The notes: a model not told the origin generated them from the sequence alone. DNA of 64,000 bases from Flagellimonas myxillae (GCF_023502235.1 NZ_JAMFLY010000001.1:1798001-1862000); one strand, 5' to 3'. Positions 55,574 through 64,000 are shown, counted from the stretch's first letter. Translations and numbers: made by a program.

Positions 55574-56233
55574 ATGATTAAGGGTTTTATTTTTGACCTG
55601 GATGGGGTCATTACCGATACCGCCGAGTTGCACTATGAGGCGTGGAAGTCTCTGGCAGACGAGATGGGATGGGATTTTGACCAAGTGGTCAACGATAAGC
55701 TTCGTGGTATTTCCCGTATGGATTCCATAAAGGTTATTCTCGACCACAACAACACCTCGCTGGATGAGGACACCCTAGTGAAACTAGCCACCAAAAAAAA
55801 TGAGCTGTACGTGGCGAGCCTTGACCAGATGACGCCGGACAATTACCTTCCCGGAGCTCGTGAATTGTTAACGCACTTAAGAACCGAAGGTTTTAATGTT
55901 GCCCTTGGCAGTGCAAGTAAAAATGCCGTGAAGGTGTTGCAACAACTCAATGCGAATATTTACTTCGATGTTATTGGGGATGGCCATAGTGTCTCCAAAA
56001 GCAAACCGGAGCCGGACATTTTCCTTTATGGGGCTGAAAAGCTTAAACTTCAACCCGAAGAATGTATTGTTTTTGAAGATGCCGAAAGTGGTATCGATGC
56101 AGCAAAAGCGGGTGGGTTTTACAGTGTTGGGATTGGTCCCAAGGACCGGGTGGGCCATGCAGATCTCCGATTTGACACCATGGGCGAGGCCACTTTATTC
56201 GAAATAAAATCGCACTTTAAAGATTTGTTCTAG
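55574..56233 (+). CDS. pgmB: Beta-phosphoglucomutase-like HAD phosphatase
   Basis: HAD-superfamily protein of 219 residues. Motif I is FDLDGVITDTAELH (nucleophile Asp8 and general acid/base Asp10), motif II is GSASKN, motif III is the Lys in SKSKPEPDIF, and motif IV is FEDAESGIDAAKAGG. The cap has LRGISRMDS, the substrate-binding loop of beta-phosphoglucomutases, which convert beta-glucose-1-phosphate from maltose/trehalose phosphorolysis. No phosphorylase gene is adjacent, so the assignment relies on the protein itself. Confidence 0.87.
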   Translation: MIKGFIFDLDGVITDTAELHYEAWKSLADEMGWDFDQVVNDKLRGISRMDSIKVILDHNNTSLDEDTLVKLATKKNELYVASLDQMTPDNYLPGARELLTHLRTEGFNVALGSASKNAVKVLQQLNANIYFDVIGDGHSVSKSKPEPDIFLYGAEKLKLQPEECIVFEDAESGIDAAKAGGFYSVGIGPKDRVGHADLRFDTMGEATLFEIKSHFKDLF

Positions 56234-56326
56234 ACCCTAACTACGGGTTTGGGCATTTTCATACTAACCCTTTGTGCTTCATCTGGTTGGCTTTAAATCC
56301 TTATTTTTAAGGTAAAGCCATCTCCT

Positions 56327-58183
56327 ATGAAAGCCCCAACCCTCTTTTGCATATTCTGGTTTACCGCTTGCGCCTTCCTGCTAGGACAAGTAAATCCTAG
56401 ATTGGATAGCCTTCTCAATGCATACAACTCGCTCCCAGATGGCATTGAAAAGATTCACGCCGCTGAAAACGTTTTCCAAGAAACCAAAAGGTCAAATCCC
56501 GCCATGGCGCTGGACCATTTGCACATGGGTTTGAAACTTTCCCAACGCTTGGCCTTTCAACAAGAGGAGGCGATGGCCTATAAATATTTGGGGTTTTATT
56601 ACCATCATCATTATTTGCCGGATTCCGTACCCTACTATTTGGAAAAAGCTATTGCTTCCTTCAAAGCACTAAACCATAGCAAAGAGTTGTTCGCCACCTA
56701 CTTGGAATGGACCCGGTTTGAGAATCTGGAAGGTAATTTTCCCCAAGCCATAAAACTCTCCGATAGCACTTTGGCATTTGCCCAGCAACTGGGGAACGGA
56801 AGCATGTTAACGGACGCTTTTCAAAGAAGGTCTACTATACATTTGGATAAAGGGGAGTTTAAATTGGCCATTGAACAGCTTCTAAACGCCTCCAGGGTAC
56901 TGGACACCATTAACCCTCCCAACCCACTTAAGCAAGCCATTGTGGATATAGGAATTGGAAGAACAGAAATGCTAAGGAACAATAGTCAGGCTTCTTTGGA
57001 CTATCTAAACAAAGGTCTTGAAGAATTCCAAAAACTTGATGACACCTATTGGTTGGCCATAGCCTATATGGAAATCGGTTCTGCCCATTACCATTTAAAG
57101 GATTATGATCAAGCGCTTAAGAACTATGAAGCAAGTCTTAAGGAAAGCCAAAAAATGAAGCGGGACGACTTTGTGGCTGCCAATTTTGGGAATATTGGCG
57201 CGGTTTTTATGGAACAGGGAAACTATGACAAGGCCTTGGAATATCATTTCAAGTCCAACGAAATTGCCGCAAAGCGGGGGTCCATCAATAACCAGATCAT
57301 TGGGTACAATGATATTGCTTCCACCTATTTTCTAAAGAAAGACTACCAAAAATCCATTGAAAACTTTACCCATGCCATCAAGCTCGCCGATTCCATTGGT
57401 TCTTTGGATAATCTGTCTGATGCATATCAGGAAAGGGCGGAAGTATACGAGAAAATAGGTAATACGCAATTGGCCTTGAAAGATTATAGGTCTTTCCAAA
57501 AACTCAACGATTCCATTTTCAACCTCACCAAGTCCAAACAGATTGAGGAGTTAAAAACACAATACGAAACCGAAAAAAAAGAACAACAGATAGTGCTCCA
57601 GGAAAAGGAAATCACGGTATTGGAGCAAAAAGCGGAAATAAGTAACCTACAAAAAGTGCTTTTGGTCGGATTGCTTTTACTTTCACTCATCGGTTTTTAT
57701 GGCATTCGACAAAAATTAAAGCGCAATAAGCTTGAAAAGGAAAAATTGGATGCCGAATTGGCTTTTAAACGAAAGGAACTGACTACACATGCCCTTCATT
57801 TGGCCAAAAAGAACGAGGTTTTGGAAGGATTGAAGCAAAAAGCACAGCAACTCAGGGAAAATGAAGCGTCTAAAAATGGCTACCAACAATTGATACGCAC
57901 CATTAATTTTGACTTACAAGACGACAATAATTGGGAGAACTTTTCGAGATACTTTGAGGAAGTCCATAAGGACTTCAACAGCAATGTAAAATCCAAATTT
58001 CCCGATGTCACATCAAACGAGCTGCGTTTATTGGCACTTTTAAAGATGAATCTCTCCTCCAAAGAAATTGCTAACATTCTTAATATTTCACCTGAGGGCA
58101 TCAAAAAAGCACGTTACCGCCTGCGTAAAAAACTGGATATCACCACCGAGGATTCCTTACAGGATTTGGTGCTGACCCTTTAA
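56327..58183 (+). CDS. TPR signalling protein with C-terminal HTH domain
   Basis: Protein of 618 residues. Signal peptide (about 1-21), then about eight TPR motifs between 40 and 400, for example ALKNYEASLKESQKMKRDDF, YDKALEYHFKSNEIAAKRG and YQKSIENFTHAIKLADSIG. A coiled coil (about 405-440), one membrane helix at about 445-462 (VLLVGLLLLSLIGFYGI), a second coiled coil, and a LuxR-like helix-turn-helix at the C-terminus (LLALLKMNLSSKEIANILNISPEGIKKARYRLRKKL, about 565-602) follow. So periplasmic TPRs sense a signal and the cytoplasmic end binds DNA. Common in Flavobacteria. It is 227 bases upstream of the aerolysin-like gene, its probable target. Confidence 0.8.
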   Translation: MKAPTLFCIFWFTACAFLLGQVNPRLDSLLNAYNSLPDGIEKIHAAENVFQETKRSNPAMALDHLHMGLKLSQRLAFQQEEAMAYKYLGFYYHHHYLPDSVPYYLEKAIASFKALNHSKELFATYLEWTRFENLEGNFPQAIKLSDSTLAFAQQLGNGSMLTDAFQRRSTIHLDKGEFKLAIEQLLNASRVLDTINPPNPLKQAIVDIGIGRTEMLRNNSQASLDYLNKGLEEFQKLDDTYWLAIAYMEIGSAHYHLKDYDQALKNYEASLKESQKMKRDDFVAANFGNIGAVFMEQGNYDKALEYHFKSNEIAAKRGSINNQIIGYNDIASTYFLKKDYQKSIENFTHAIKLADSIGSLDNLSDAYQERAEVYEKIGNTQLALKDYRSFQKLNDSIFNLTKSKQIEELKTQYETEKKEQQIVLQEKEITVLEQKAEISNLQKVLLVGLLLLSLIGFYGIRQKLKRNKLEKEKLDAELAFKRKELTTHALHLAKKNEVLEGLKQKAQQLRENEASKNGYQQLIRTINFDLQDDNNWENFSRYFEEVHKDFNSNVKSKFPDVTSNELRLLALLKMNLSSKEIANILNISPEGIKKARYRLRKKLDITTEDSLQDLVLTL

Positions 58184-58202
58184 AATCATACCACTCCCCA
58201 GC

Positions 58203-58256
58203 TTGTCCACCGGTTGTCCCCGATTTATTTTTAGGGTGTCCACCTATTGTCCACCC
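58203..58256 (+). promoter_or_regulatory. Array of four TTGTCCACC-like boxes in 11-bp register
   Basis: Boxes TTGTCCACC (58203), TTGTCCCC (58214), GTGTCCACC (58236) and TTGTCCACC (58247) start at offsets 0, 11, 33 and 44, so all lie on one face of the helix; the position at 22 is empty. The array lies between the TPR-HTH stop and the -33 region of the next promoter. This is the usual place for activator binding sites. Confidence 0.7.
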
Positions 58257-58286
58257 TTGATTTTTCTTTCCTCATTATCAGCAATT

Positions 58287-58294
58287 TAGGTTTG
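58287..58294 (+). promoter_or_regulatory. Predicted -7 element of the aerolysin-like gene
   Basis: TAGGTTTG matches TAnnTTTG. No TTG is found 17-23 bases upstream, where the sequence is TTTCTTTCCTC. A weak -33 plus an upstream box array suggests dependence on an activator. The predicted start of transcription is near 58300 and the leader is about 110 bases. Confidence 0.5.
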
Positions 58295-58318
58295 TAGTGT
58301 CATTAAGTTGGCAACCAA

Positions 58319-58401
58319 GTTTTGTGGTGTCTTGTTCGGCCTAGGGCTGCAGACCAACTCCGGACAGGAACACACAAAACCGTCACTTTTAACCACAAAA
58401 C
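58319..58401 (+). other. Leader with two alternative pairing partners
   Basis: GTTTTGTGGT (58319-58328) can pair over 10 bases with ACCACAAAAC (58392-58401), which ends eight bases before the ATG, or over 8 bases with CACAAAAC at 58373-58380. CACAAAACC occurs twice, 21 bases apart. A mutually exclusive structure that changes access to the start is possible; no ligand or class is recognised. Confidence 0.35.
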
Positions 58402-58409
58402 CAAGTGTC

Positions 58410-60104
58410 ATGAAAACAGTAAACGCATTAAAGAAAATCTTGGCCGTTCTATTAATCGTAATCATTTCGGCCTGTAGCAAAGACGAATCCGGTGAAAACG
58501 TTCCAGGTGGGAACAACAATGGAAATATTGAAACCCGGGATGGGGTGACAGCGGATGAAATTGAAACCGACGAGGGAGAAATAGGTATCAGCATCAGTGC
58601 CCGAGGCATTGCCAAAAAGGGATACAAACCCTCCACAGCCGAGATTTCCATAACAGCAACCTCCAGCGATATTCCAAAGGACAATACGGTTTCCATTGAC
58701 CCTTTTACCAATATCGCCTACCTGTCATTTAAAAACAAAGACCTATCTGAAGAAGCACAGGAGGAATTGAAAGGAGTGGATATTTCCATCGTCATCAAAG
58801 ATGGGGACGGCAACGAACTGGCTTCGACATCAATTTCACAAATCATCTTCAAATCAAGTCCTGACGAGCAGGAAATCGACAATGAAAGTCTAGAAGACCA
58901 GTTTGCACAGCTAAATTTGCGCAATGATATTGCCTACTACCTCCAAATCGTTAAAGAAGGAAGTGCTGATATCCATGGAGCGCCCACTTCTTGGCATTAC
59001 CAGGATAATACAATCGACCGCCCCATGGTTATTTACACCTTAAACCAACTCGACTATTCAGCGGACCCTCCCAACGGACCTGGGGCAGCCCAATACTATT
59101 CCACATTTTTCTTCGAGGAAGTTGAAGGTGAACCAGGGGTATATACCGTTTCAGTTCACGATGGGGATGCTATCTATTACTGGTACCTCAACAGTGAAAA
59201 CAGGTTGAACGTTCAAAGTGTGGAAAATCGAAGAAGAAATGGGGGCAATACGCCTGATACCGCAAATAGGGGTAATTATAAATTCAAAATCGAGAAAGTG
59301 GGATTGGGACAGTATATTTTTATTTCCCTTAAAACAGGTCATCCCATTGCACAAACCGGAAATAGTTTACCCAACGCCAATGCCAATACTGGGGACAATA
59401 ACCCCCTCCATTTTAGAATTATGGCTTTTGATATTGATTGGGATATTCAAACCGTAGACTACAAACACCTGCAACCTATTCTGCCCCCAGCCGGTACAGC
59501 GTTTGCATACAACAGTACCTTGGTAAACTGTAGCAGTGGACAATTATCGCAAGAAGTGGGGGTTGAGGATTCAAGGACATCCACGTCCATATTTGGGTGG
59601 GAAGAATCCATGTCGGTCAGTACCAGTCAAGAATACTCCATGTCCGTATCCATGGAATCAGAAATTTCCGCTGAGTTTTATGGGGTGGGCACTTCTATTA
59701 GCAGTTCGGTTTCGGAAACCTACACAGCCAGTGAATCCAAAACAAGGACGAGTACCACCTCGGGGGCCTTCGAAACTTCCGAGACCATAACCCTCTCAAC
59801 CAAACGAAGCATCATTGTGCCATCAAAAAAGGCAACTTTGATTGCCGATATCTACCAGACCTATGAAAACATCAAGATTCCGTTTGTGCAGAGTTTCCGG
59901 ATAAAAGGCAATTACCAAGAAGATGGGCAGGCACTTAGTGGAGAGGAAATCACCACGCAATTCGTTTTCAATCAATTTACAGGAGTAATTACCGAAGTGG
60001 GGAACGATTATATCGAGGTGACCATTAGGGGTACCAACACCATAGATAGATTAATTGACACCAAGACCATCGCGGATGACGTTCCTTCCAACTGCGGCGG
60101 ATAA
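58410..60104 (+). CDS. Lipoprotein with aerolysin-like (ETX/MTX2-type) C-terminal domain
   Basis: Protein of 564 residues from ATG 58410. Lipobox VIISACSK (Cys22), Gly/Asn-rich linker to about 45, an Ig- or calx-beta-like region (about 60-150), and a middle domain (about 170-340) whose repeated YYxW, GxYxFxIEKVGxGQYIF and HFRIMAFDIDWDIQ segments suggest a beta-trefoil. From about 395 a Ser/Thr/Glu-rich stretch with alternating polarity (MSVSTSQEYSMSVSMESEIS, SISSSVSETYTASESKTRTS, GAFETSETITL) leads into IIVPSKKATLIADIYQTYENIKIPFVQSF. This order is that of aerolysin-family pore-forming proteins, where the Ser/Thr hairpin inserts into the membrane. No database check was possible. Followed by a strong terminator. 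Confidence 0.6.
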   Translation: MKTVNALKKILAVLLIVIISACSKDESGENVPGGNNNGNIETRDGVTADEIETDEGEIGISISARGIAKKGYKPSTAEISITATSSDIPKDNTVSIDPFTNIAYLSFKNKDLSEEAQEELKGVDISIVIKDGDGNELASTSISQIIFKSSPDEQEIDNESLEDQFAQLNLRNDIAYYLQIVKEGSADIHGAPTSWHYQDNTIDRPMVIYTLNQLDYSADPPNGPGAAQYYSTFFFEEVEGEPGVYTVSVHDGDAIYYWYLNSENRLNVQSVENRRRNGGNTPDTANRGNYKFKIEKVGLGQYIFISLKTGHPIAQTGNSLPNANANTGDNNPLHFRIMAFDIDWDIQTVDYKHLQPILPPAGTAFAYNSTLVNCSSGQLSQEVGVEDSRTSTSIFGWEESMSVSTSQEYSMSVSMESEISAEFYGVGTSISSSVSETYTASESKTRTSTTSGAFETSETITLSTKRSIIVPSKKATLIADIYQTYENIKIPFVQSFRIKGNYQEDGQALSGEEITTQFVFNQFTGVITEVGNDYIEVTIRGTNTIDRLIDTKTIADDVPSNCGG

Positions 60105-60121
60105 GTTTATTGCTAAAAACA

Positions 60122-60151
60122 AAAAGCCCCGGGAACCACTCCGGGGCTTTT
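60122..60151 (+). terminator. Rho-independent terminator
   Basis: AAAAGCCCCGG / CCGGGGCTTTT, 11-bp stem with an 8-base loop. Ends the aerolysin-like transcript 18 bases after its stop. Further on, AACTAGG / CCTAGTT (60238-60266) followed by eight T within a few bases may be a second, weaker one. Nothing else is seen up to 60359. Confidence 0.9.
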
Positions 60152-60359
60152 AAAATAAAATCAAAACCAACCTAAACATATGAGTGTGCCACTCAAAATG
60201 TTAAAAAAAATTTCATAGCAATTTTCACTAGTAAAACAACTAGGTCCCGAAATACCCTACCTAGTTTTCATTTTTTTTCGAAAAAAACTTGAATTTAATC
60301 ACAAATCCCCTATAAATAAATGGATTACAAGGGAATAAATTTTGCTGAAATCTCGGGAT

Positions 60360-61961
60360 TTAATCTTCCAGAATCAGGAAATTTCCGGAAAGTGGATCCA
60401 GATTATCCATTAAACCAGGAACCAATTCTTCCCCCATTTCCAAATACAATTCGGAAAAATTAAGTTGTCTTTCTTGAAGGGATTGGTTGGGAAACAGTGC
60501 ATTCTGGATTTCGGTCATACGCACCACATGATCGCGAAGTTTTCGTTTTTGGGCTTTTAACAGCCTTTTCTCCAGGACATCCAAGCCTTTTTTCTGTTTT
60601 GCCTCCTGCGCTTTTACGGCCCCCAGAAATGTTTTATCTGTTTGGTCAGCGAGGGTGTATAAATCCTCGAATTGTTTTTCCAAATGCTTTTTCTGGGGCG
60701 AAAAATCAATATCAATATTCGAAATCTCCCGGATTTTCTTGTTGATCAAGGTGTTTTGGTTCCAAAAAAGTTCGGAAACCTGCAACCCCAGCTTATCCAC
60801 CTTACTTTTTTCCTTTTGGGTCATGATCAAGGCTGAATTCCGAAGCAAAAGCATGGGAAATGTTACTCCCAAGGCATCAAAATAAGACTTAAGCTCCAAC
60901 CAATAGGCCAACTCCCCTCCACCTCCGATATAACAGAGGTTGGGCAGAACTACTTCCTGAAACAAGGGCCTGGCGATGACATTAGGAGAAAACCGCTCCG
61001 GATGATTCTGCAATTCTTCCTTGAGTTCATCCGGTGAAAATTTAATATCGGTATCCACCACCTCAAAACCTCCATTTTGGTGTACAATGCGCTCACGAAT
61101 GCCATCCAAATGATAGAAATAGTTGATTTCCCTTGGATTTACCTGAATCTTATAATTGGAGGAAGTTTCTTCCAAAGCATTGATAGTGGCCGTAACCTTC
61201 TGAAAGGGAACGTTCTCAATAATATCTTTATAGACATAAGGTTGCAACAACTGCTTCAAGGCAGTGTCATCTCCATCTACGATAACCAAACCATAGGACC
61301 CAAATAAGGAGTCGGCCAAAAAACGTGTGGCCTGTGCAAGTGAATCGTGCTCCAAATAGGCTTGTTGGAACAACTTTCTCAATGCCTCGGCATTTCGGGA
61401 ATTTCCCATCCCGGCTGAAAATGTTTCAAAAACTGCCTCAAGTCCGTCGGTCGCAATTGACCCCACAGCTCCCGAAACATCCTTGTTCCACTGCACCTTT
61501 TGTCCTTTAAAATTGAAATAGTTGATTTCATCAAAATCGTGGTCTTCCGTGGCCATCCAATACACAGGAACAAAATCATGGTCCGGGTAGGCTTCCTTCA
61601 ATTTAATGGTCAAATTGATGGTCGAAACTATTTTGTACAAAAAATAAAGCGGTCCCGTAAAAAGATTTAATTGGTGTCCTGTGATCACTGTAAAGGTCTT
61701 AGGGCTACCGAGGGATGTTATATTTTCTTGGGTGGATTCTGAAAGTGAAATTCCCTCGTATTGCCGGTTCAGCGCATCGACCAACACAGCCCTATTGGCC
61801 ATTGGAAAATTGGCTTTTTTTTCGTTGATCTGATGTTGGAAATTTTCTAGTTGGGGAAATCTATTGTAAAAAGGTTTTAGGTCTTCCTTTTGGTCCAAGT
61901 AATCACAAATAAGCTTGGAAAAATAACCAGTTTCCTTAAAGGGTATACACGATACTTCCAT
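60360..61961 (-). CDS. bshC: Bacillithiol biosynthesis cysteine-adding enzyme
   Basis: Adds cysteine to glucosaminyl-malate in the last step of bacillithiol synthesis. 533 residues, the usual length. Landmarks are TVITGHQLNLFTGPLYFLYKIVSTINLTIKLK (nucleotide-binding fold, about 92-123), VPVYWMATEDHDFDEINYF (about 135), RPLFQEVVLPNLCYIGGGGELAYWLELK, and a long coiled coil at about 410-480. BshC is widely conserved in Bacteroidota. bshA and bshB are not in the window. Divergent from the M14 peptidase gene. Confidence 0.95.
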   Translation of the reverse strand: MEVSCIPFKETGYFSKLICDYLDQKEDLKPFYNRFPQLENFQHQINEKKANFPMANRAVLVDALNRQYEGISLSESTQENITSLGSPKTFTVITGHQLNLFTGPLYFLYKIVSTINLTIKLKEAYPDHDFVPVYWMATEDHDFDEINYFNFKGQKVQWNKDVSGAVGSIATDGLEAVFETFSAGMGNSRNAEALRKLFQQAYLEHDSLAQATRFLADSLFGSYGLVIVDGDDTALKQLLQPYVYKDIIENVPFQKVTATINALEETSSNYKIQVNPREINYFYHLDGIRERIVHQNGGFEVVDTDIKFSPDELKEELQNHPERFSPNVIARPLFQEVVLPNLCYIGGGGELAYWLELKSYFDALGVTFPMLLLRNSALIMTQKEKSKVDKLGLQVSELFWNQNTLINKKIREISNIDIDFSPQKKHLEKQFEDLYTLADQTDKTFLGAVKAQEAKQKKGLDVLEKRLLKAQKRKLRDHVVRMTEIQNALFPNQSLQERQLNFSELYLEMGEELVPGLMDNLDPLSGNFLILED

Positions 61962-62077
61962 TAAAATTCAAAATGAAGTGCTAAAGATACTTCTCTTCTT
62001 TTTTTCTCATCCTAAAAATAAGTTAATTACATCCAGGGCCCAATTGTTTTAAAAACGGTGATTCCCCAATTTATTGT

Positions 62078-62085
62078 TAGATTTG
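62078..62085 (+). promoter_or_regulatory. Predicted -7 element of the M14 peptidase gene
   Basis: TAGATTTG matches TAnnTTTG and lies 21 bases before the ATG. No TTG is seen at -33. The leader would be about 15 bases. Confidence 0.4.
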
Positions 62086-62106
62086 GTTTCTACTAACACC
62101 GCACAA

Positions 62107-64000
62107 ATGACAAGATTTTTATTTTCTCTGTTTGCCCTATCCAGCTTTTTTTTGACCGCCCAAAACATTAAGTCCCCTTCGGAGTTTTTGGGATACGAAC
62201 TCGGTACCGAATTTACGCGTCACCACGAAGTGGTGGATTACTACGAATATTTGGCCGAACAGGTGCCGGATATGGTTAAGTTGACCACCTATGGACAAAC
62301 CAACGAAAGAAGGCCCTTGCTGCTAGCTTACGTTTCCACGGCAACCAATATGTCCAATCTGGAGAATATCCGTCTGGAACACATGAAGGACTTGGAAGGA
62401 ACGGGAAATGGGACTACAGCCATTGTGTGGTTAAGTTATAATGTTCATGGCAACGAAAGTGTAAGCACGGAGGCCTCCATGCAGACTATTTATGAGTTGT
62501 TGACCGTTAAACGTTCGTATCTGGAAAATACCGTGGTCATCATGGACCCTTGCATAAATCCAGATGGGCGGGACCGTTATAGCAATTGGTACAACCAATA
62601 CAAAAATACTCCGCATCAAGTGGATCCCAATAGCAAAGAGCACAATGAAGGTTGGTGGAGCGGACGTAGCAACCACTATATGTTCGACCTAAATCGGGAT
62701 TGGGCATGGCTTACCCAAGTGGAGAGTCAGCAAAGAATAAAGGTGTACAACGAATGGCTTCCGCATGTCCATGTGGATTTTCACGAACAAGGGGTGGACA
62801 ATCCCTACTACTTTGCCCCGGCGGCAGAGCCCTATCATGAAGTAATCACCAATTTCCAAAGGGATTTTCAGGTAACACTGGGTAAAAATCACGCCAAGTA
62901 TTTTGATGCCAATGGGTGGTTCTACTTTACCAAAGAGATCTTTGACCTCTTTTACCCCAGCTACGGAGACACCTACCCCACCTATAACGGGGCTATTGGA
63001 ATGACCTACGAGCAAGGAGGAAGCGGACGTGGTGGACTTGCCGTGATGACCCGGATTGGAGATACACTCACATTAAAAAAACGTATCGATGGCCATCATA
63101 CAACCGGACTCTCCACAGTAGAGGTTTCCCATCTTAACGCAGAAAAACTAAACACGGAATTCAGGAAGTTTTACCAAAAAAAGAACTTCAAGTACAAAAG
63201 TTATGTCTTAAATGGGGATGTCGATAAGATTGATGCTCTAAAGGAACTTTTGGGCAAGCACAAAATAAAATATGGAAGCCCAACAGTTTCCTCTGTCAAA
63301 GGGTTTAATTATCAAACCGGGGGTAACGGTAGTATGTCCGTTTCCGACAAAAGCTTGGTGGTTTCCACCAACCAACCTAAAGGAACTTTGGTCAAGGTGT
63401 TGTTCGAACCAGATGCGAAGCTTAGTGATTCGCTCACTTATGACATCACAGCATGGTCCTTGCCTTATGCATACGGATTAAGAGGGATTGCCTCCTCTTC
63501 CTTGGTTCCAAGCCAAGATGTAAGTGATCTAGCTTCCGTAGAGAGCCTGAATTCCGGTAGCTATGCCTATATTTCCAATTGGAACAGTATGAAGGATGCC
63601 CGATTTTTGGCCACCTTGCTCAAAGCCGGTATCCGGGTACGAAAGGCAGACCACCCTTTTTCCTTAAATGGAAAATCTTTTGCAAGGGGAAGTCTTATCA
63701 TCACCAAAGGGGATAACCAAAATCAATCTGGATTTCTATCCCAATTGACCAAAATCAGCAAGGAATACAACCAAGATCTAACACCCTCCTCAACTGGCTA
63801 TGTGGATTCAGGAAAAGACTTTGGTTCTTCCTATATTCAGATGATCACAAAGCCCAAAATCGCCATTTTATCCGGAGAACCTACATCCACATTGCGATTT
63901 GGGGAAATTTGGCATTTCTTCGAGCAGCAATTGCACTATCCCATTACCGTTTTGGATAGCGACTATGTCGATGCCGTGGATTTGAAGGACTATCACATTT
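62107..64000 (+). CDS. M14-family zinc carboxypeptidase (cut by window edge)
   Basis: Open frame of 631 codons running off the right edge. Signal peptide (MTRFLFSLFALSSFFLTAQ) followed by the M14 domain. Zinc ligands are His114 and Glu117 in NVHGNESVS and His226 in VDFHEQG; the substrate Arg lies in DPCINPDGRDRY. The catalytic Glu region is expected near YEQGGSGRGG (about 300). The sequence after about 360 is a further beta-rich part found in large flavobacterial M14 proteins. It is a secreted or periplasmic peptidase; the substrate is unknown. Confidence 0.9.
   Translation, partial: MTRFLFSLFALSSFFLTAQNIKSPSEFLGYELGTEFTRHHEVVDYYEYLAEQVPDMVKLTTYGQTNERRPLLLAYVSTATNMSNLENIRLEHMKDLEGTGNGTTAIVWLSYNVHGNESVSTEASMQTIYELLTVKRSYLENTVVIMDPCINPDGRDRYSNWYNQYKNTPHQVDPNSKEHNEGWWSGRSNHYMFDLNRDWAWLTQVESQQRIKVYNEWLPHVHVDFHEQGVDNPYYFAPAAEPYHEVITNFQRDFQVTLGKNHAKYFDANGWFYFTKEIFDLFYPSYGDTYPTYNGAIGMTYEQGGSGRGGLAVMTRIGDTLTLKKRIDGHHTTGLSTVEVSHLNAEKLNTEFRKFYQKKNFKYKSYVLNGDVDKIDALKELLGKHKIKYGSPTVSSVKGFNYQTGGNGSMSVSDKSLVVSTNQPKGTLVKVLFEPDAKLSDSLTYDITAWSLPYAYGLRGIASSSLVPSQDVSDLASVESLNSGSYAYISNWNSMKDARFLATLLKAGIRVRKADHPFSLNGKSFARGSLIITKGDNQNQSGFLSQLTKISKEYNQDLTPSSTGYVDSGKDFGSSYIQMITKPKIAILSGEPTSTLRFGEIWHFFEQQLHYPITVLDSDYVDAVDLKDYHI

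Overview
The window looks like chromosomal DNA of a marine-type member of the Flavobacteriaceae (Bacteroidota). This rests on gene content (multi-fasciclin lipoproteins, DUF2807 'head GIN' protein, bacillithiol enzyme BshC, UMF1 transporter, guaA-LysM-OsmC-DUF922 operon), on the many short lipoproteins with SCxx/ACxx lipoboxes, on the absence of Shine-Dalgarno sequences, and on several TAnnTTTG promoter -7 elements typical of the phylum. The genus is not determined; Muricauda/Allomuricauda-like is a guess. Almost all of the window is coding. I see no rRNA, tRNA, CRISPR array, insertion sequence or prophage.

Layout. 1-4.1 kb: 5' part of lon, a 22-unit heptanucleotide repeat, then an operon of ECF sigma factor, anti-sigma-like protein, DUF4097 protein and DUF2807 lipid/adhesin-type protein. 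4.1-13.3 kb: ThuA-like protein, glycerophosphodiesterase, membrane protein, UMF1 transporter, M48 lipoprotein protease, and GH31 alpha-glucosidase beside the glycogen branching enzyme. 13.4-24.9 kb: collagen-like lipoprotein, two methionine sulfoxide reductases B (one exported, one cytosolic) separated by an octanucleotide repeat, lpd, aroQ, two small outer-membrane proteins, xerD, NADH dehydrogenase type II, an exported M20 amidohydrolase and a second ECF sigma unit. 24.9-34.5 kb: acyltransferase, NUDIX hydrolase and cyclophilin with overlapping divergent starts, TRIC-type channel, RDD protein, and a tight SpoIIM-membrane protein-DUF4129-DUF4350-MoxR-DUF58 operon. 34.5-46.7 kb: mnmA unit, two adjacent secreted fasciclin-repeat lipoproteins (4 and 6 domains), yidC, pyrG, DUF3820. 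46.7-50.7 kb: small catabolic/accessory block (sugar isomerase, DUF1080 lipoprotein, a decayed GH16 remnant, flavodoxin-like reductase, cyclase, MarR regulator with flanking palindromes). 50.7-55.3 kb: overlapping guaA-LysM/PBP1-OsmC-DUF922 operon. 55.5-64 kb: beta-phosphoglucomutase-like gene, TPR-HTH regulator, an aerolysin-like lipoprotein with an unusual upstream repeat array, bshC and the start of an M14 carboxypeptidase.

The most interesting part is 56.3-60.15 kb. A membrane-bound TPR-HTH regulator is followed by a promoter region carrying four TTGTCCACC-like boxes in 11-bp helical register. These sit just upstream of a -7 element that has no -33 match. Next come a leader with alternative base-pairing and a lipoprotein whose Ser/Thr-rich C-terminal half resembles aerolysin/ETX-MTX2 pore-forming proteins. 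This could be an inducible, surface-anchored pore-former; that is a hypothesis, not a demonstrated function.
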